Notes under the pieces: generated by a model
Told to the model about the DNA's origin: nothing
What the model saw: only the letters and a program-made list of their open reading frames with translations
Database searches by the model: none
Program-made: the position numbers and the translations under genes
Shown: positions 55,683 through 63,982 of the stretch, in pieces
How positions within the stretch are numbered: the first letter of the stretch is position 1
Layout: every line of letters begins with the position of its first letter
From: an uncultured Eubacteriales bacterium
GTDB taxonomy: Bacteria; Bacillota; Clostridia; Christensenellales; Aristaeellaceae
NCBI GenBank assembly: GCA_902800625.1
Contig: CADCFG010000013.1
Location: 62,001 to 126,000, forward strand
Direction: 5' to 3'
DNA: 64,000 nt

Positions 55683-56444
55683 TTGGGCAAGATCATTGCA
55701 GTGACGAACCAGAAGGGCGGCGTGGGCAAGACCACCACCGCCGTGAATTTGAGCGCCTGCGTGGCGGCATTGGATAAAAAAGTGCTGCTGGTGGACATCG
55801 ACCCCCAGGGCAACGCCACCAGCGGGCTTGGAAAGGCCGGCGGGGACGGAGCGACGATCTACGACGTGCTGATCGGCGAGGCGACGGCGAAGGACGCGGC
55901 GGTCCAGACCGGCTTTGGTGCGCTGGATCTGATCCCCACCGCCATCGAGCTGGCAGGCGCGGAGATCGAGCTGGTGGCCGTGGAGGACCGGGAGAAGCTG
56001 CTGAAGGCGGCGCTGGAGCCCCTGCGGGACGAATACGACTATATCTTCATCGACTGCCCGCCCTCGCTGAGCCTTCTTACGCTGAACGCGTTGACGGCGG
56101 CGGACAGCGTGCTGATCCCGATCCAGTGCGAGTACTATGCGCTGGAGGGCGTGGGCCAGCTGGTGAACACGGTGAAGCTGATGCGCAGGAAGCTGAACCC
56201 GGATCTGGCCGTGGAGGGCATCCTGCTGACCATGTTCGACGGGCGGACGAATCTGTGCGCCCAGGTGGTGCAGGAGGTGCGCAACCACTTCCGGGACGAG
56301 GCGTTTGAGACGATGATCCCCCGGAACGTGCGACTGAGTGAGGCGCCCAGCTACGGGCTGCCCATCCACTTGTATGACGCCAGGAGCACCGGCGCGAAGG
56401 CGTATCAGGAGCTGGCGAAGGAGCTGTTGGAGAGGAACGGGTGA
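55683..56444 (+). CDS. parA: Chromosome partitioning ATPase Soj/ParA
   Basis: 253 residues from TTG 55683. The deviant Walker A is KGGVGKTT (11-18); LLVDIDPQGNATSGLG and FIDCPPSLSLLTLNAL follow. TTG is chosen because the product then begins GKIIAVTNQKGG as in Soj, and GGAAGG lies 7 nt ahead; ATG 55668 is an alternative. With ParB it segregates chromosomes and controls initiation by DnaA. Confidence 0.93.
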   Translation: MGKIIAVTNQKGGVGKTTTAVNLSACVAALDKKVLLVDIDPQGNATSGLGKAGGDGATIYDVLIGEATAKDAAVQTGFGALDLIPTAIELAGAEIELVAVEDREKLLKAALEPLRDEYDYIFIDCPPSLSLLTLNALTAADSVLIPIQCEYYALEGVGQLVNTVKLMRRKLNPDLAVEGILLTMFDGRTNLCAQVVQEVRNHFRDEAFETMIPRNVRLSEAPSYGLPIHLYDARSTGAKAYQELAKELLERNG

Positions 56445-56452
56445 ATCCTGAC

Positions 56453-56660
56453 TTGCCGCTTCGCTTGAATGAGGAATTAGGAATGAGGAATTAGGAATGG
56501 GGAATGAGGAGTGGAGGTGCAAATCCCTGCGGGATTTGTTTTGATTAATGAAGACGGAAGCGTGCTGAAACGCCGCTTGTCCCTTTTCAATCGAAGAAAT
56601 CCGTCAGGATTTCCTCCTGAATTCCTCATTCCTCACTCCTCATTCCTCATTTATGAGCGT
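56453..56660. repeat. Palindromic purine-repeat element between parA and parB
   Basis: Units GAATGAGGAATTAGGAATGAGG on the left face CCTGAATTCCTCATTCC, TCACTCCTCATTCCTC on the right. A smaller hairpin AAATCCCTGCGGGATTT is in the middle. It fills the 260-nt gap. It is an A/T-richer relative in form of the GGGAACAGG elements. Confidence 0.7.
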
Positions 56661-56705
56661 CAGCCCGACAAATCATAATTTCCACAAAACCTTGGAGGTT
56701 ATCAT

Positions 56706-57635
56706 ATGGCAAAGAAATTACAGCGCGGACTGGGCAGGGGCCTGGGGGCCCTGCTGGGCGAGGACGTGGTGGCGGAGGCCGCCCAGGAGGCCGAGCAGGC
56801 CAGGCAGGCCCAGCAGGCGAAGGCGGAGGAGGCGGCGAAGGCCGCCGAGCCCGTGGACGCGGTGCGGATGCTGCCCATCGGGCTGATCGACCCAAACCTG
56901 GAGCAGCCCCGGCGGCGCTTTGACGAGGCGGCGCTGAACGATCTGGCGGCGTCCATCCGGGCGGTGGGCGTGCTGCAGCCGATCATCGTGTCGCAGAATG
57001 GCGAGCGGTACACCATCATCGCGGGCGAGCGGCGCTATCGGGCGTCGCGGCTGGCGGAGCTCAGTGAGATCCCGGCCATCGTGCGGGACTGGGACAGCCA
57101 GAAGCGCCTGGAGGCCGCGCTGATTGAGAATTTGCAGCGCGACGACCTGAACCCGGTGGAGGAGGCCATGGGCGTGCGAAGGCTCATGGACGAGGCCGGG
57201 CTGACCCAGGAGAAGGTGGCCGAGCGCCTGGGCAAGAGCCGCCCGGCGGTGGCGAACCTGCTGCGGCTCTTGAACCTGCCGGACAGCGTGAAGCAGATGC
57301 TGGTGGAGGGCAAGCTCTCCGCCGGGCACGCCCGGGCGCTGGTGACGGTGGAGCCGCGGCGGCAGGTGCAGCTGGCCAACCTGACCGTGCAGCAGGGCTG
57401 GTCCGTGCGCCAGCTGGAGCGCATCTGCGCCCAGCCGGTGAAGGAGGAGGTCAAGAAGCCCCGCGTGCCCAAGGACGCCCAGATCGGCGAGCTGGAGAGC
57501 ATGGCCCGGGAGCTGTTCGGCACCCGTGTGCGCCTGGACGGCACCACCGACAGCGGGCGGATCACGCTGTTTTACTACAACGCCGACGATTTGCAGAGGA
57601 TCTGGGACGTCATAGAGATGGCAAGGGAGAAGTAA
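56706..57635 (+). CDS. parB: Chromosome partitioning protein ParB/Spo0J
   Basis: 309 residues. The N-terminal KKLQRGLGRGLGALLGE box contacts ParA. GERRYR (107-112) and ENLQR (141-145) are the CTP-binding motifs of the CTPase clamp. A helix-turn-helix (LTQEKVAERLGKSRPAVANLLRL) should bind parS. A low-complexity Ala/Glu/Gln linker (about 21-48) is longer than usual. No parS-like site (TGTTNCACGTGAAACA type) was noticed in the window. Confidence 0.94.
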   Translation: MAKKLQRGLGRGLGALLGEDVVAEAAQEAEQARQAQQAKAEEAAKAAEPVDAVRMLPIGLIDPNLEQPRRRFDEAALNDLAASIRAVGVLQPIIVSQNGERYTIIAGERRYRASRLAELSEIPAIVRDWDSQKRLEAALIENLQRDDLNPVEEAMGVRRLMDEAGLTQEKVAERLGKSRPAVANLLRLLNLPDSVKQMLVEGKLSAGHARALVTVEPRRQVQLANLTVQQGWSVRQLERICAQPVKEEVKKPRVPKDAQIGELESMARELFGTRVRLDGTTDSGRITLFYYNADDLQRIWDVIEMAREK

Positions 57636-57697
57636 GCGCTAAGGGAACTCCGTCCCCCTCCGCTGCCATCCCGCCAAGTCGGTTTTATGGAGGAAGT

Positions 57698-58213
57698 ATG
57701 TACTCTGAAAGGGATTTGAACGAGATCAACGGCAAGATCAGGAAAAACTGGCTGGTCTTGACGCCGGTGCTGGCGGCGCTGCTGGCGGCGTATGTGTACG
57801 GCCTGGCGGCGCGGGTGAAGTGGCTGGCGATGGTGGCGGGGCCGCTGCTTTTCGTGGCGGCGTGCTTCGGGTTCCTGGCCTACCTATGGCCGAACATGCG
57901 TTATCGCGGCTTCCTGCGGGACATGGACATGGGCCTGAGCCGGGACATGAAGGGCACGATCCTCTCCATCAGCGAGGCGGCGGAGCTGCAGGACGGGGCG
58001 ATGGTGCTGCCGGTGCGCGTGAAGCTGGATGCGCCCGAGGAGACGCACACGTCGTCCCTGGCCGAGCGGCTGGAGGCTCAGGGCGCCGAGGATACCCGCG
58101 ACGAGCGCATCGTGTACCTGAACGCCACCAAGCGCGCGGGCTTCCCGGGCGTGGGGAGCGACGTGGTGCTGCACTGCTTCGGCAGGCACATCAAGGCGGT
58201 GGAAGCGCTGTGA
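57698..58213 (+). CDS. Hypothetical membrane protein
   Basis: 171 residues with two membrane helices (WLVLTPVLAALLAAYVYGLA and WLAMVAGPLLFVAACFGFLA), then a soluble part. I recognise no family. Its stop overlaps the Nudix start (GTGA), so the two are probably co-translated. Confidence 0.65.
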   Translation: MYSERDLNEINGKIRKNWLVLTPVLAALLAAYVYGLAARVKWLAMVAGPLLFVAACFGFLAYLWPNMRYRGFLRDMDMGLSRDMKGTILSISEAAELQDGAMVLPVRVKLDAPEETHTSSLAERLEAQGAEDTRDERIVYLNATKRAGFPGVGSDVVLHCFGRHIKAVEAL

Positions 58214-58596
58214 GCGGCCAGCCGTTGATCGTGGTGGCGGCGGTGACGCTGCGGGACGGCCGGGTGATGATCTGCCAGCGGCGGCCAAGGGTACACAACG
58301 GATTGAAGTGGGAGTTCCCCGGCGGGAAGCTGGAGGACGGCGAGAGCCCGGAGGCGGCGCTGGCGCGGGAGCTTGCCGAGGAGCTGGCCATCGAGACCCG
58401 GGTGGGCCGCGTGGCGGACGCCGTCTACTATCGCTACCCCGACCGGGACGTGCTGGTGCTGTTCTATATGTGCGAGATCGTCTCGGGGGAGCCCAGGACG
58501 GTGGACTGCAACGCCATCGCCTGGGCGACCTTCGAGGAGCTGAAGGATTACGACTTCGCCGGGGCGGACGCTGTGTTCGTGAAGCGAAATACCTGA
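58210..58596 (+). CDS. Nudix hydrolase, MutT-like (8-oxo-dGTP diphosphatase-like)
   Basis: 128 residues with the Nudix box GGKLEDGESPEAALARELAE-ELAI (consensus Gx5Ex7REUxEExGU, with the last Gly replaced by Ala). The CQRRPRVHNGLKWEFPGG opening is typical of MutT. It likely hydrolyses oxidised nucleotides. GTG 58210 overlaps the previous gene's stop. Confidence 0.88.
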   Translation: MSGQPLIVVAAVTLRDGRVMICQRRPRVHNGLKWEFPGGKLEDGESPEAALARELAEELAIETRVGRVADAVYYRYPDRDVLVLFYMCEIVSGEPRTVDCNAIAWATFEELKDYDFAGADAVFVKRNT

Positions 58597-58604
58597 TCTG
58601 TCAA

Positions 58605-58650
58605 AGCGAGAGCATACCGTTTCGTCGGTATGCTCTCGCTCATTTCTTCT
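58605..58650. terminator. Terminator between Nudix and XRE genes
   Basis: AGCGAGAGCATACCG (58605-58619) pairs with CGGTATGCTCTCGCT (58626-58640), followed by CATTTCTT. Confidence 0.8.
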
Positions 58651-58864
58651 CATAGAGGTTTGGGTCGTCTGTCCTGCCCAGCAGGTAGTCGGTGGAGGTG
58701 TGGTAATAGTCGGCAAGCTTGATTAAAACCTCGGTGGGGATATCGGTTTTCCCACATTCATAATCGCTGTAGGTTTGTTGTGAACAGTGCAACATGGCAG
58801 ACAGCGTTTTTTGCCTTAAGTCGGAATCTTCTCTCATATCACGGATTCTTGGATAATGCGGCAC
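58640..58864 (-). CDS. XRE-family repressor-like protein
   Basis: 74 residues with a Cro/CI helix-turn-helix (KTLSAMLHCSQQTYSDYECG) and the tail KLADYYHTSTDYLLGRTDDP that is common in small XRE regulators. GTG 58864 is chosen because AGGAGGG lies 6 nt upstream. It is transcribed away from the secreted peptidase-like gene and probably binds the two TACCGG dyads between them. Confidence 0.85.
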   Translation of the reverse strand: MPHYPRIRDMREDSDLRQKTLSAMLHCSQQTYSDYECGKTDIPTEVLIKLADYYHTSTDYLLGRTDDPNLYEKK

Positions 58865-58891
58865 AGCAATCCCTCCTGCCTTTACTATGCC

Positions 58892-58938
58892 ATACCGGTT
58901 ATTTCGGTATTGACATTTACCGGAAAATCCGGTATAGT
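58892..58938 (+). promoter_or_regulatory. Promoter with two XRE-type operator dyads
   Basis: TTGACA (58910-58915) and TATAGT (58933-58938) are spaced by 17 nt. Dyad 1, ATACCG-N7-CGGTAT (58892-58910), covers the -35 start. Dyad 2, TACCGG-N5-CCGGTA (58918-58934), covers the spacer and the -10 box. The centres are 25 nt apart. Binding of the divergent XRE protein would block this promoter. Confidence 0.78.
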
Positions 58939-58979
58939 ATTCATGGGTTAACATGTTTTTTATGCAGGAGGCTACTGGA

Positions 58980-60425
58980 ATGAATTGGCGGCGGTTGATG
59001 GTAAAGGCGTTGATCGGGGCGGCAGCATGCATGGTGCTGCTCGGCCTGACTGTGGGCGCTTGCGCGGCGAAGGACTATAGCGCGATCATTCGGTCGGTGT
59101 ATTCGCAGCTTTTGGCAAGTCGAGGGAATTCCTATAACGGCTGGTGCGGGCAATATGTTTTGGATCAATTAAGCGCCAATGGCATCGGCTATGTGACGAA
59201 TGGCGGCAGCTGCAATGGCAACCAGATATATTATTCCATTGTGGACGGCGCCAAGACCTCCGGCGGCTATACCCAGGTGAAGTTCGGGGGCAATAACGCG
59301 CTTTATGACATTGTGAACCGCTATGGCTCCACCGTGGAGAACATCGTCGTGAGCTTTACCCACCAATCCGGGCACAGCGACAGCAACCCCGGCGCGGGCC
59401 ATACCAACTTCTTATATGCGATTGTCGATGGGAATATCTATTTTTCTGAGAGCTACGGCGGATACGGTTACAAAGAAGGCGATCCACAGGTGCTGTCGAT
59501 TGGCCAGTATATGTCGCGCTATAATAACAGCTATGGGAACATCATCGGGGCGGTGGTGTATGAGCCTGCAGCATGCATTCAGCTTTGGGGCATTGAGGAG
59601 AACTCAGAATGGAGCGGTAATGCAAAACTGCGGGCAAAGAGAACGGATAATGATTCAAACCATTATGCTATTTTCTATATAGATGATGTTCCAATAACAG
59701 GCCATATCAATTCTGATGATAACGGTTTTTTCAATGTCACAATAGATACAACGAACTATAATGATGGAACGCATCAGCTCAGTATTTATTATGCGAATAC
59801 ACAATCGGGGAGTTGGGATGTAAGAAACATTGTTTTCAAAAATATAATCAAACTGCAAAATGTGGAAGAAGGCTCAGTCTGGGGAGGAGATGCAACATTT
59901 ATTGCAAAAAGGTTTGATAATGATGATAATCATTATGCAATTTTCTACTTGGATGATGTTCCGATAACAGGCCACATATCAGCCGATGCAAATGGCTATT
60001 TCAGAAGAACATTGAACACGACAGAATACCCAAATGGCCATCACCAGTTGAGTATATACTATGCGTGTACGTCGCATGGAGGATGGGATGTACGCCAGAT
60101 TGAGTTCTATAACGAAGATGAGAAGACAATGTCCACCCCTGACTTCATCCTCCCCGCATCCCTCACGGTCATCGAGGAGGGAGCCTTTGAGGGGCTCTCC
60201 ATGACGGTGGTGCAGTGCCCGGAGGGACTAAAGGAGATTGGCGCGGACGCCTTCCGGAACTGTGCCAGGCTGAAGGAAATCTACATTCCGGCGAGCGTGA
60301 CGTTCATCGACGGCGGCGCGCTGGAGGGCTGTGCGGAGGATTTGACGATCTTCGGCCATGCCGGAAGCGTGGCTGAGGCCTACGCGAATCTGAACGGGAT
60401 TGAGTTTGTGGAGACGGAGGACTGA
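58980..60425 (+). CDS. Secreted cysteine-peptidase-like protein with duplicated modules and leucine-rich C-terminus
   Basis: 481 residues. A signal peptide (VKALIGAAACMVLLGLTVGACA) is followed by a CHAP/NlpC-like part with Cys56 (GWCGQYV) and His141 (GAGHTNFLYAI) in the order expected for a papain-like amidase. Two related modules of about 90 residues follow (59565-59850 and 59851-60115), each with AIFYxDDVPITGHI and HQLSIYYA...WDVRxIxF. The end is a BspA-type LRR_5 region (LTVIEEGAFEGLS...EIGADAFRNC). The module DNA is much richer in A+T than its surroundings. AGGAGG precedes ATG 58980. Confidence 0.75.
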   Translation: MNWRRLMVKALIGAAACMVLLGLTVGACAAKDYSAIIRSVYSQLLASRGNSYNGWCGQYVLDQLSANGIGYVTNGGSCNGNQIYYSIVDGAKTSGGYTQVKFGGNNALYDIVNRYGSTVENIVVSFTHQSGHSDSNPGAGHTNFLYAIVDGNIYFSESYGGYGYKEGDPQVLSIGQYMSRYNNSYGNIIGAVVYEPAACIQLWGIEENSEWSGNAKLRAKRTDNDSNHYAIFYIDDVPITGHINSDDNGFFNVTIDTTNYNDGTHQLSIYYANTQSGSWDVRNIVFKNIIKLQNVEEGSVWGGDATFIAKRFDNDDNHYAIFYLDDVPITGHISADANGYFRRTLNTTEYPNGHHQLSIYYACTSHGGWDVRQIEFYNEDEKTMSTPDFILPASLTVIEEGAFEGLSMTVVQCPEGLKEIGADAFRNCARLKEIYIPASVTFIDGGALEGCAEDLTIFGHAGSVAEAYANLNGIEFVETED

Positions 60426-60440
60426 CGGCGACGCGAGGGA

Positions 60441-60473
60441 GGCGCGAATCCAGAGATGGGTTCGCGCCTTTTC
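60441..60473 (+). terminator. Terminator after the secreted peptidase-like gene
   Basis: GGCGCGAA (60441-60448) pairs with TTCGCGCC (60461-60468), followed by TTTT. Confidence 0.8.
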
Positions 60474-60498
60474 ATGCTTGCGCAAACGACATCAGGAA

Positions 60499-60527
60499 TT
60501 GACATTTGGGCGGTGAAAGTGTATCAT
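60499..60527 (+). promoter_or_regulatory. Promoter of the nfeD-floA cluster
   Basis: TTGACA (60499-60504) and TATCAT (60522-60527) are spaced by 17 nt. A second TATAAT lies near 60565 with a weaker -35. Confidence 0.65.
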
Positions 60528-60623
60528 TTGAAGCGCAGGGCTTTTATTTCCGGGGGGCCAATGCTATAATACGCACATACCGAAGATTGGAGCGCATCCA
60601 ATCGCAAAAAGGAGGTGCAGCCC

Positions 60624-61124
60624 ATGGATGGTTTGGGCAGCCTGTTGCTTAACAACATCCCGGTGATGATCATGCTGCTGGTGGGCGTGGGCCTGCTGGT
60701 GTTTGAAATGTACGTTCCGGGATTCGGCGTGCCGGGGATCTCCGGCATCGCGCTGCTGGTGCTGGGCTTCGTGCTGCTGCAGCCGACGCTGGCGCAGGGA
60801 TTGGTGCTGTTCGCGATACTGGCGGCAATCCTGTGCGTGGCGCTTTCGATCTGCCTGTATTCGGCGTCGAAGGGGCGGCTGAGCAAGTCGAAGCTGGTGC
60901 TGAACGACGTGGCGGTGCCTGCGGATACCGCGGAGAACAACGACCTGAACTACTTCATCGGCAAGGAGGGCGTGACCCACACGGCCCTGCGGCCGGCGGG
61001 GATCGGGGAGTTCGACGGCGTGAAGCTGAACGTGGTTTCCGATGGCGAATTCATCGGCAAGGACAAGCGCATCCGCGTGCTGAGCGTGGAGGGCAATCGG
61101 ATCGTGGTGTGTGAGATCGGTTGA
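60624..61124 (+). CDS. NfeD-family membrane protein
   Basis: 166 residues with three membrane helices (MIMLLVGVGLLVFEMYVPGF, GISGIALLVLGFVLL, LVLFAILAAILCVALSICLY) and a C-terminal OB-fold (GKEGVTHTALRPAGIGEFDGVKLNV...). NfeD proteins act next to flotillins in membrane microdomains. AAGGAGG lies 8 nt before ATG 60624. floA follows. Confidence 0.9.
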   Translation: MDGLGSLLLNNIPVMIMLLVGVGLLVFEMYVPGFGVPGISGIALLVLGFVLLQPTLAQGLVLFAILAAILCVALSICLYSASKGRLSKSKLVLNDVAVPADTAENNDLNYFIGKEGVTHTALRPAGIGEFDGVKLNVVSDGEFIGKDKRIRVLSVEGNRIVVCEIG

Positions 61125-61156
61125 GCAATCAACTGGCATAGAGGGAGGAAATGATT

Positions 61157-62155
61157 ATGATTCCGAGCAATGTGGTTTCTCTGGTAATCGCGGTGATCAT
61201 CGTATTCCTGGTGATCGCGCTGTTCTCGCTGTTCCCGCTGGGCCTGTGGTTCTCGGCGCTGATGAGCGGCGTGCACGTGAGCATCTTCAACCTGGTGGGC
61301 ATGAAGTTCCGCCGCGTGAACCCCCGGCGCATCGTGCCGCCGATGATCAAGGCCCGCAAGGCCGGCATCAACGTGAGCATGAACGAGCTGGAGACGCTGT
61401 ACCTGGCCGGCGGCAATGTGGACCGGGTGGTGGACGCGCTGATCGCGGCCCAGAGCGCCCAGATCCAGCTGACCTTTGAGCAGTCCAAGGCCATCGACCT
61501 GGCAGGCCGCAACGTGCTGGAGGCCGTGAAGATGTCCGTCAACCCGAAGGTGATCGAGACGCCCGTCATCGCCGCCATCGCCAAGAACGGCATCGAGTTG
61601 CGCGCCAAGGCCCGCGTGACCGTGCGCGCCAACATCGACCGCCTGGTCGGTGGCGCCGGCGAGGAGACCATCATCGCCCGCGTCGGCGAGGGTATCGTCA
61701 CCACCGTCGGCTCCTCCGAGAGCCACAAGGACGTGCTGGAGAACCCCGACCTGATCAGCCGCACCGTGCTGAACAAGGGCCTGGACGCCGGCACCGCGTT
61801 TGAGATCCTCTCCATCGACATCGCGGACGTGGACGTGGGCCGCAACGTAGGCGCGCAGCTGCAGATGGACCAGGCGGAAGCCGACCGTCGCATCGCCCAG
61901 GCCAAGGCCGAAGAGCGCCGCGCGATGGCCGTGGCCCACGAGCAGGAGATGAAGGCCAGCGTGCAGGAGATGCGCGCGAAGGTGGTCGAGGCCGAGGCCG
62001 AGGTGCCGAAGGCGATGGCCGCCGCGCTGCGGGAAGGCAAGCTGGGCGTGATGGATTACTACAACATGCAGAATGTGCAGTCTGATACCCGGATGCGCGA
62101 GGCGATTGCCGGCGACGGCAACGCGCCCGCCACGGAGGAGAAGGCGAAGAAGTAA
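61157..62155 (+). CDS. floA: Flotillin-like protein FloA
   Basis: 332 residues. An N-terminal membrane helix ([18 protein letters not shown]) is followed by the SPFH-like/UPF0365 core ([57 protein letters not shown]) and a coiled-coil C-terminus rich in Ala/Glu. It organises lipid-raft-like membrane domains. ATG 61157 is chosen over ATG 61151 by distance to GGGAGG. Confidence 0.94.
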   Translation: MIPSNVVSLVIAVIIVFLVIALFSLFPLGLWFSALMSGVHVSIFNLVGMKFRRVNPRRIVPPMIKARKAGINVSMNELETLYLAGGNVDRVVDALIAAQSAQIQLTFEQSKAIDLAGRNVLEAVKMSVNPKVIETPVIAAIAKNGIELRAKARVTVRANIDRLVGGAGEETIIARVGEGIVTTVGSSESHKDVLENPDLISRTVLNKGLDAGTAFEILSIDIADVDVGRNVGAQLQMDQAEADRRIAQAKAEERRAMAVAHEQEMKASVQEMRAKVVEAEAEVPKAMAAALREGKLGVMDYYNMQNVQSDTRMREAIAGDGNAPATEEKAKK

Positions 62156-62216
62156 GGTTTGACCCATGCCTCCGGGCGCGTTCAGCGCCCGGAGGGAGTG
62201 GAAGGGAGGCGTGCCT

Positions 62217-62849
62217 GTGGAGATCATTGCGGTGATCCTGGTGGTTATATTTGCACTGGTGAGCGCAGGCGACCGCAAAAAGAAGGCAGCCAAAAGGGCC
62301 GGACAGCAGAGCGTGACCCCCGGCACGGCGGCGCGCGTGAATACCGCGAACCAGAGGCCCGTGAGCCAGATGGGCATGGCCGAGCGCCAGGCGCGGATGG
62401 CCGAACTGAAGCAGAAGCAGGCTGAGCGCGCGGCGCAGAAGGCCGCTGGAGCGGAGCCTGTGAGGCCCGGCAATGCCAGGGCGAGCTTTGAGTCCTCGCT
62501 CAATGACCTGAAGGAGCTGCTGGAGGTGGCGCTCCAGCCTGAGCCCACCGAAGGCACGGGCATGCTGGCCGACGCGGACTGCGCCGGGGGCTCCATGCCC
62601 CACGACCACGCCGAGGGCGGCAGCGCCCTTGAGGACGAGGAGTGCGCGGGCGGCAGCATGGCGCACCACCACACCCAGGGCGTCAGCCGCGCGGCACAGA
62701 ATCGCCGTTTGAGCGAGCTGGACAGTCGCCGGGAGGCGGAGGAGGCTGGCAGGCTGGTGCCCACCGCCATCGACGCCGCGGCCATGCGAAGGGCCGTGGT
62801 GATGGCCGAGGTGCTGGGAAAGCCGAAGGCGATGCAGGGCAGGCGATAG
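62217..62849 (+). CDS. Membrane-anchored protein with duplicated CAGGSMxHxH motif
   Basis: 210 residues. One N-terminal membrane helix (EIIAVILVVIFALVSAG), a basic then Ala/Gln-rich helical part, and two copies of a short Cys/His motif: DCAGGSMPHDHAEG and ECAGGSMAHHHTQG, spaced by 11 residues. Cys and His clusters suggest metal binding, but no known site is matched. GTG 62217 lies 7 nt after GGGAGG. Position after floA suggests a role at the same membrane domains. Confidence 0.7.
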   Translation: MEIIAVILVVIFALVSAGDRKKKAAKRAGQQSVTPGTAARVNTANQRPVSQMGMAERQARMAELKQKQAERAAQKAAGAEPVRPGNARASFESSLNDLKELLEVALQPEPTEGTGMLADADCAGGSMPHDHAEGGSALEDEECAGGSMAHHHTQGVSRAAQNRRLSELDSRREAEEAGRLVPTAIDAAAMRRAVVMAEVLGKPKAMQGRR

Positions 62850-62861
62850 GAGGCGAAGGCC

Positions 62862-63140
62862 GTGATCACGCCGTTCAACAGCGTCAGGCTGATCCAGGAT
62901 TCTTCCGCCGAGGCCGTGGCGAACGTTCGCGGCGCGCTGAAGGCGGAAGGGATCCCCTTCAGCGTCAGGACCCGACAGAGCCGCGCCGCGATCGGCAGGG
63001 CCCTGGATGCCAGAGCAGGGATGCGGGCATACGGGGGCGGCATGTCCGCCTCGTCCTATTCGGAAGGGACTGGCTATGTGTATGAGATCCGCGTCAGGCG
63101 GAAGGACGAGGCGAGGGCCCGGGAGCTGTGCGGGCTGTAG
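62862..63140 (+). CDS. Small conserved hypothetical protein
   Basis: 92 residues with GTG start after TAGGAGGCG. The central part (SAEAVANVRGALKAEGIPFSVRTRQSRA) and the end (GYVYEIRVRRKDEARARELCGL) resemble small Clostridia proteins of unknown function that look like a ferredoxin-like fold. Only 12 nt follow the previous gene, so it belongs to the floA cluster. Confidence 0.65.
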   Translation: MITPFNSVRLIQDSSAEAVANVRGALKAEGIPFSVRTRQSRAAIGRALDARAGMRAYGGGMSASSYSEGTGYVYEIRVRRKDEARARELCGL

Positions 63141-63162
63141 CGCCGGAGAATTCGAGTTGACA

Positions 63163-63188
63163 GGCAGCGCCGCGCATGCGGCGCTGCC
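63163..63188 (+). repeat. Perfect GC-rich hairpin upstream of the LytTR gene
   Basis: GGCAGCGCCGC (63163-63173) pairs with GCGGCGCTGCC (63178-63188) with a 4-nt loop. There is no clear T-run, so it may be a weak terminator or a leader structure. Confidence 0.6.
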
Positions 63189-63213
63189 CGAAGCTGTGTT
63201 TGGAGGGAATGGA

Positions 63214-63975
63214 ATGGACCCGATTCGCATACTGATCGCCGACGACGACGCGGGCATGCGGCTGGTGATGAAAAAGCTGGCCGGGAAGGCCGAGGGCTAC
63301 GAGCTGGTGGGCGAGGCCGAGGACGGCGAGAAACTGATCGAGCTGTACGATGCGCTGAAGCCCGAGGTGGTGCTGATGGACGTGGAGATGCCCGGCATGA
63401 CGGGGATCGACTGCGCCCGCGCCATCCAGGACAGGGACCCGCGCACGGTGATCGTGTTCGCCACCGCCCACGAGGAATACATGGCCAGCGCGTTCGAGGT
63501 GTATGCCTTCGACTATCTGGTGAAACCCTTTAAGGTGGAGCGGGCCATGCAGACCCTGGAGCGCATCTGCGACCGGCTGCGGGGCGGGGCCAGCGAGCCG
63601 GTGGAGGTGCCCGTGGCGGAGCGCAAGAGCGCGCCGGAGATGGTGTCCGACCGGATGATGCTGAAGCACCGGGACGGCATCAGCTTCATTGACATCCCTC
63701 AAATTGCCATGGTGATGCGGGAGAACCGGGCCACCATCCTGTTGATGCAGGACGGGACGCGGTACGTGGTGGGCGACGGCATGGCCGAGCTGGACGAGCG
63801 CCTGCCGGACGAGATCTTCTTCCGCACCCACAAGAGCTATATCGTGAACCTGAACCTGATCGATTCCATTGCGCCCTACGGGCGGTGGACCTATGTGGTG
63901 AAGCTGAAGGGCCTGAAGGAGGACGCGCTGATCACCCACGAGCGGTTCGAGGAGTTGCAGAAGCGGTTTGCGTGA
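63214..63975 (+). CDS. LytTR-family response regulator
   Basis: 253 residues. The receiver domain (about 3-120) has the acidic pair ADDDAG, the phosphorylated Asp in VVLMDVEMPG and the conserved Lys in DYLVKPF. The LytTR DNA-binding domain (about 150-253) includes FFRTHKSYIVNLNLIDSI. GGAGGG lies 6 nt before ATG 63214. The cognate kinase should be downstream, outside the window, and was not seen. Confidence 0.92.
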   Translation: MDPIRILIADDDAGMRLVMKKLAGKAEGYELVGEAEDGEKLIELYDALKPEVVLMDVEMPGMTGIDCARAIQDRDPRTVIVFATAHEEYMASAFEVYAFDYLVKPFKVERAMQTLERICDRLRGGASEPVEVPVAERKSAPEMVSDRMMLKHRDGISFIDIPQIAMVMRENRATILLMQDGTRYVVGDGMAELDERLPDEIFFRTHKSYIVNLNLIDSIAPYGRWTYVVKLKGLKEDALITHERFEELQKRFA

Positions 63976-63982
63976 CATAGGG

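Noticed and set aside
55668-57640. A parS site near parA/parB
   Set aside because: No TGTTNCACGTGAAACA-like palindrome was noticed around the genes; parS may lie outside the window.
60950-63043. Long minus-strand frame opposite floA and its neighbours
   Set aside because: Composition is shadow-like, and the plus strand carries clear FloA and NfeD genes with ribosome-binding sites.
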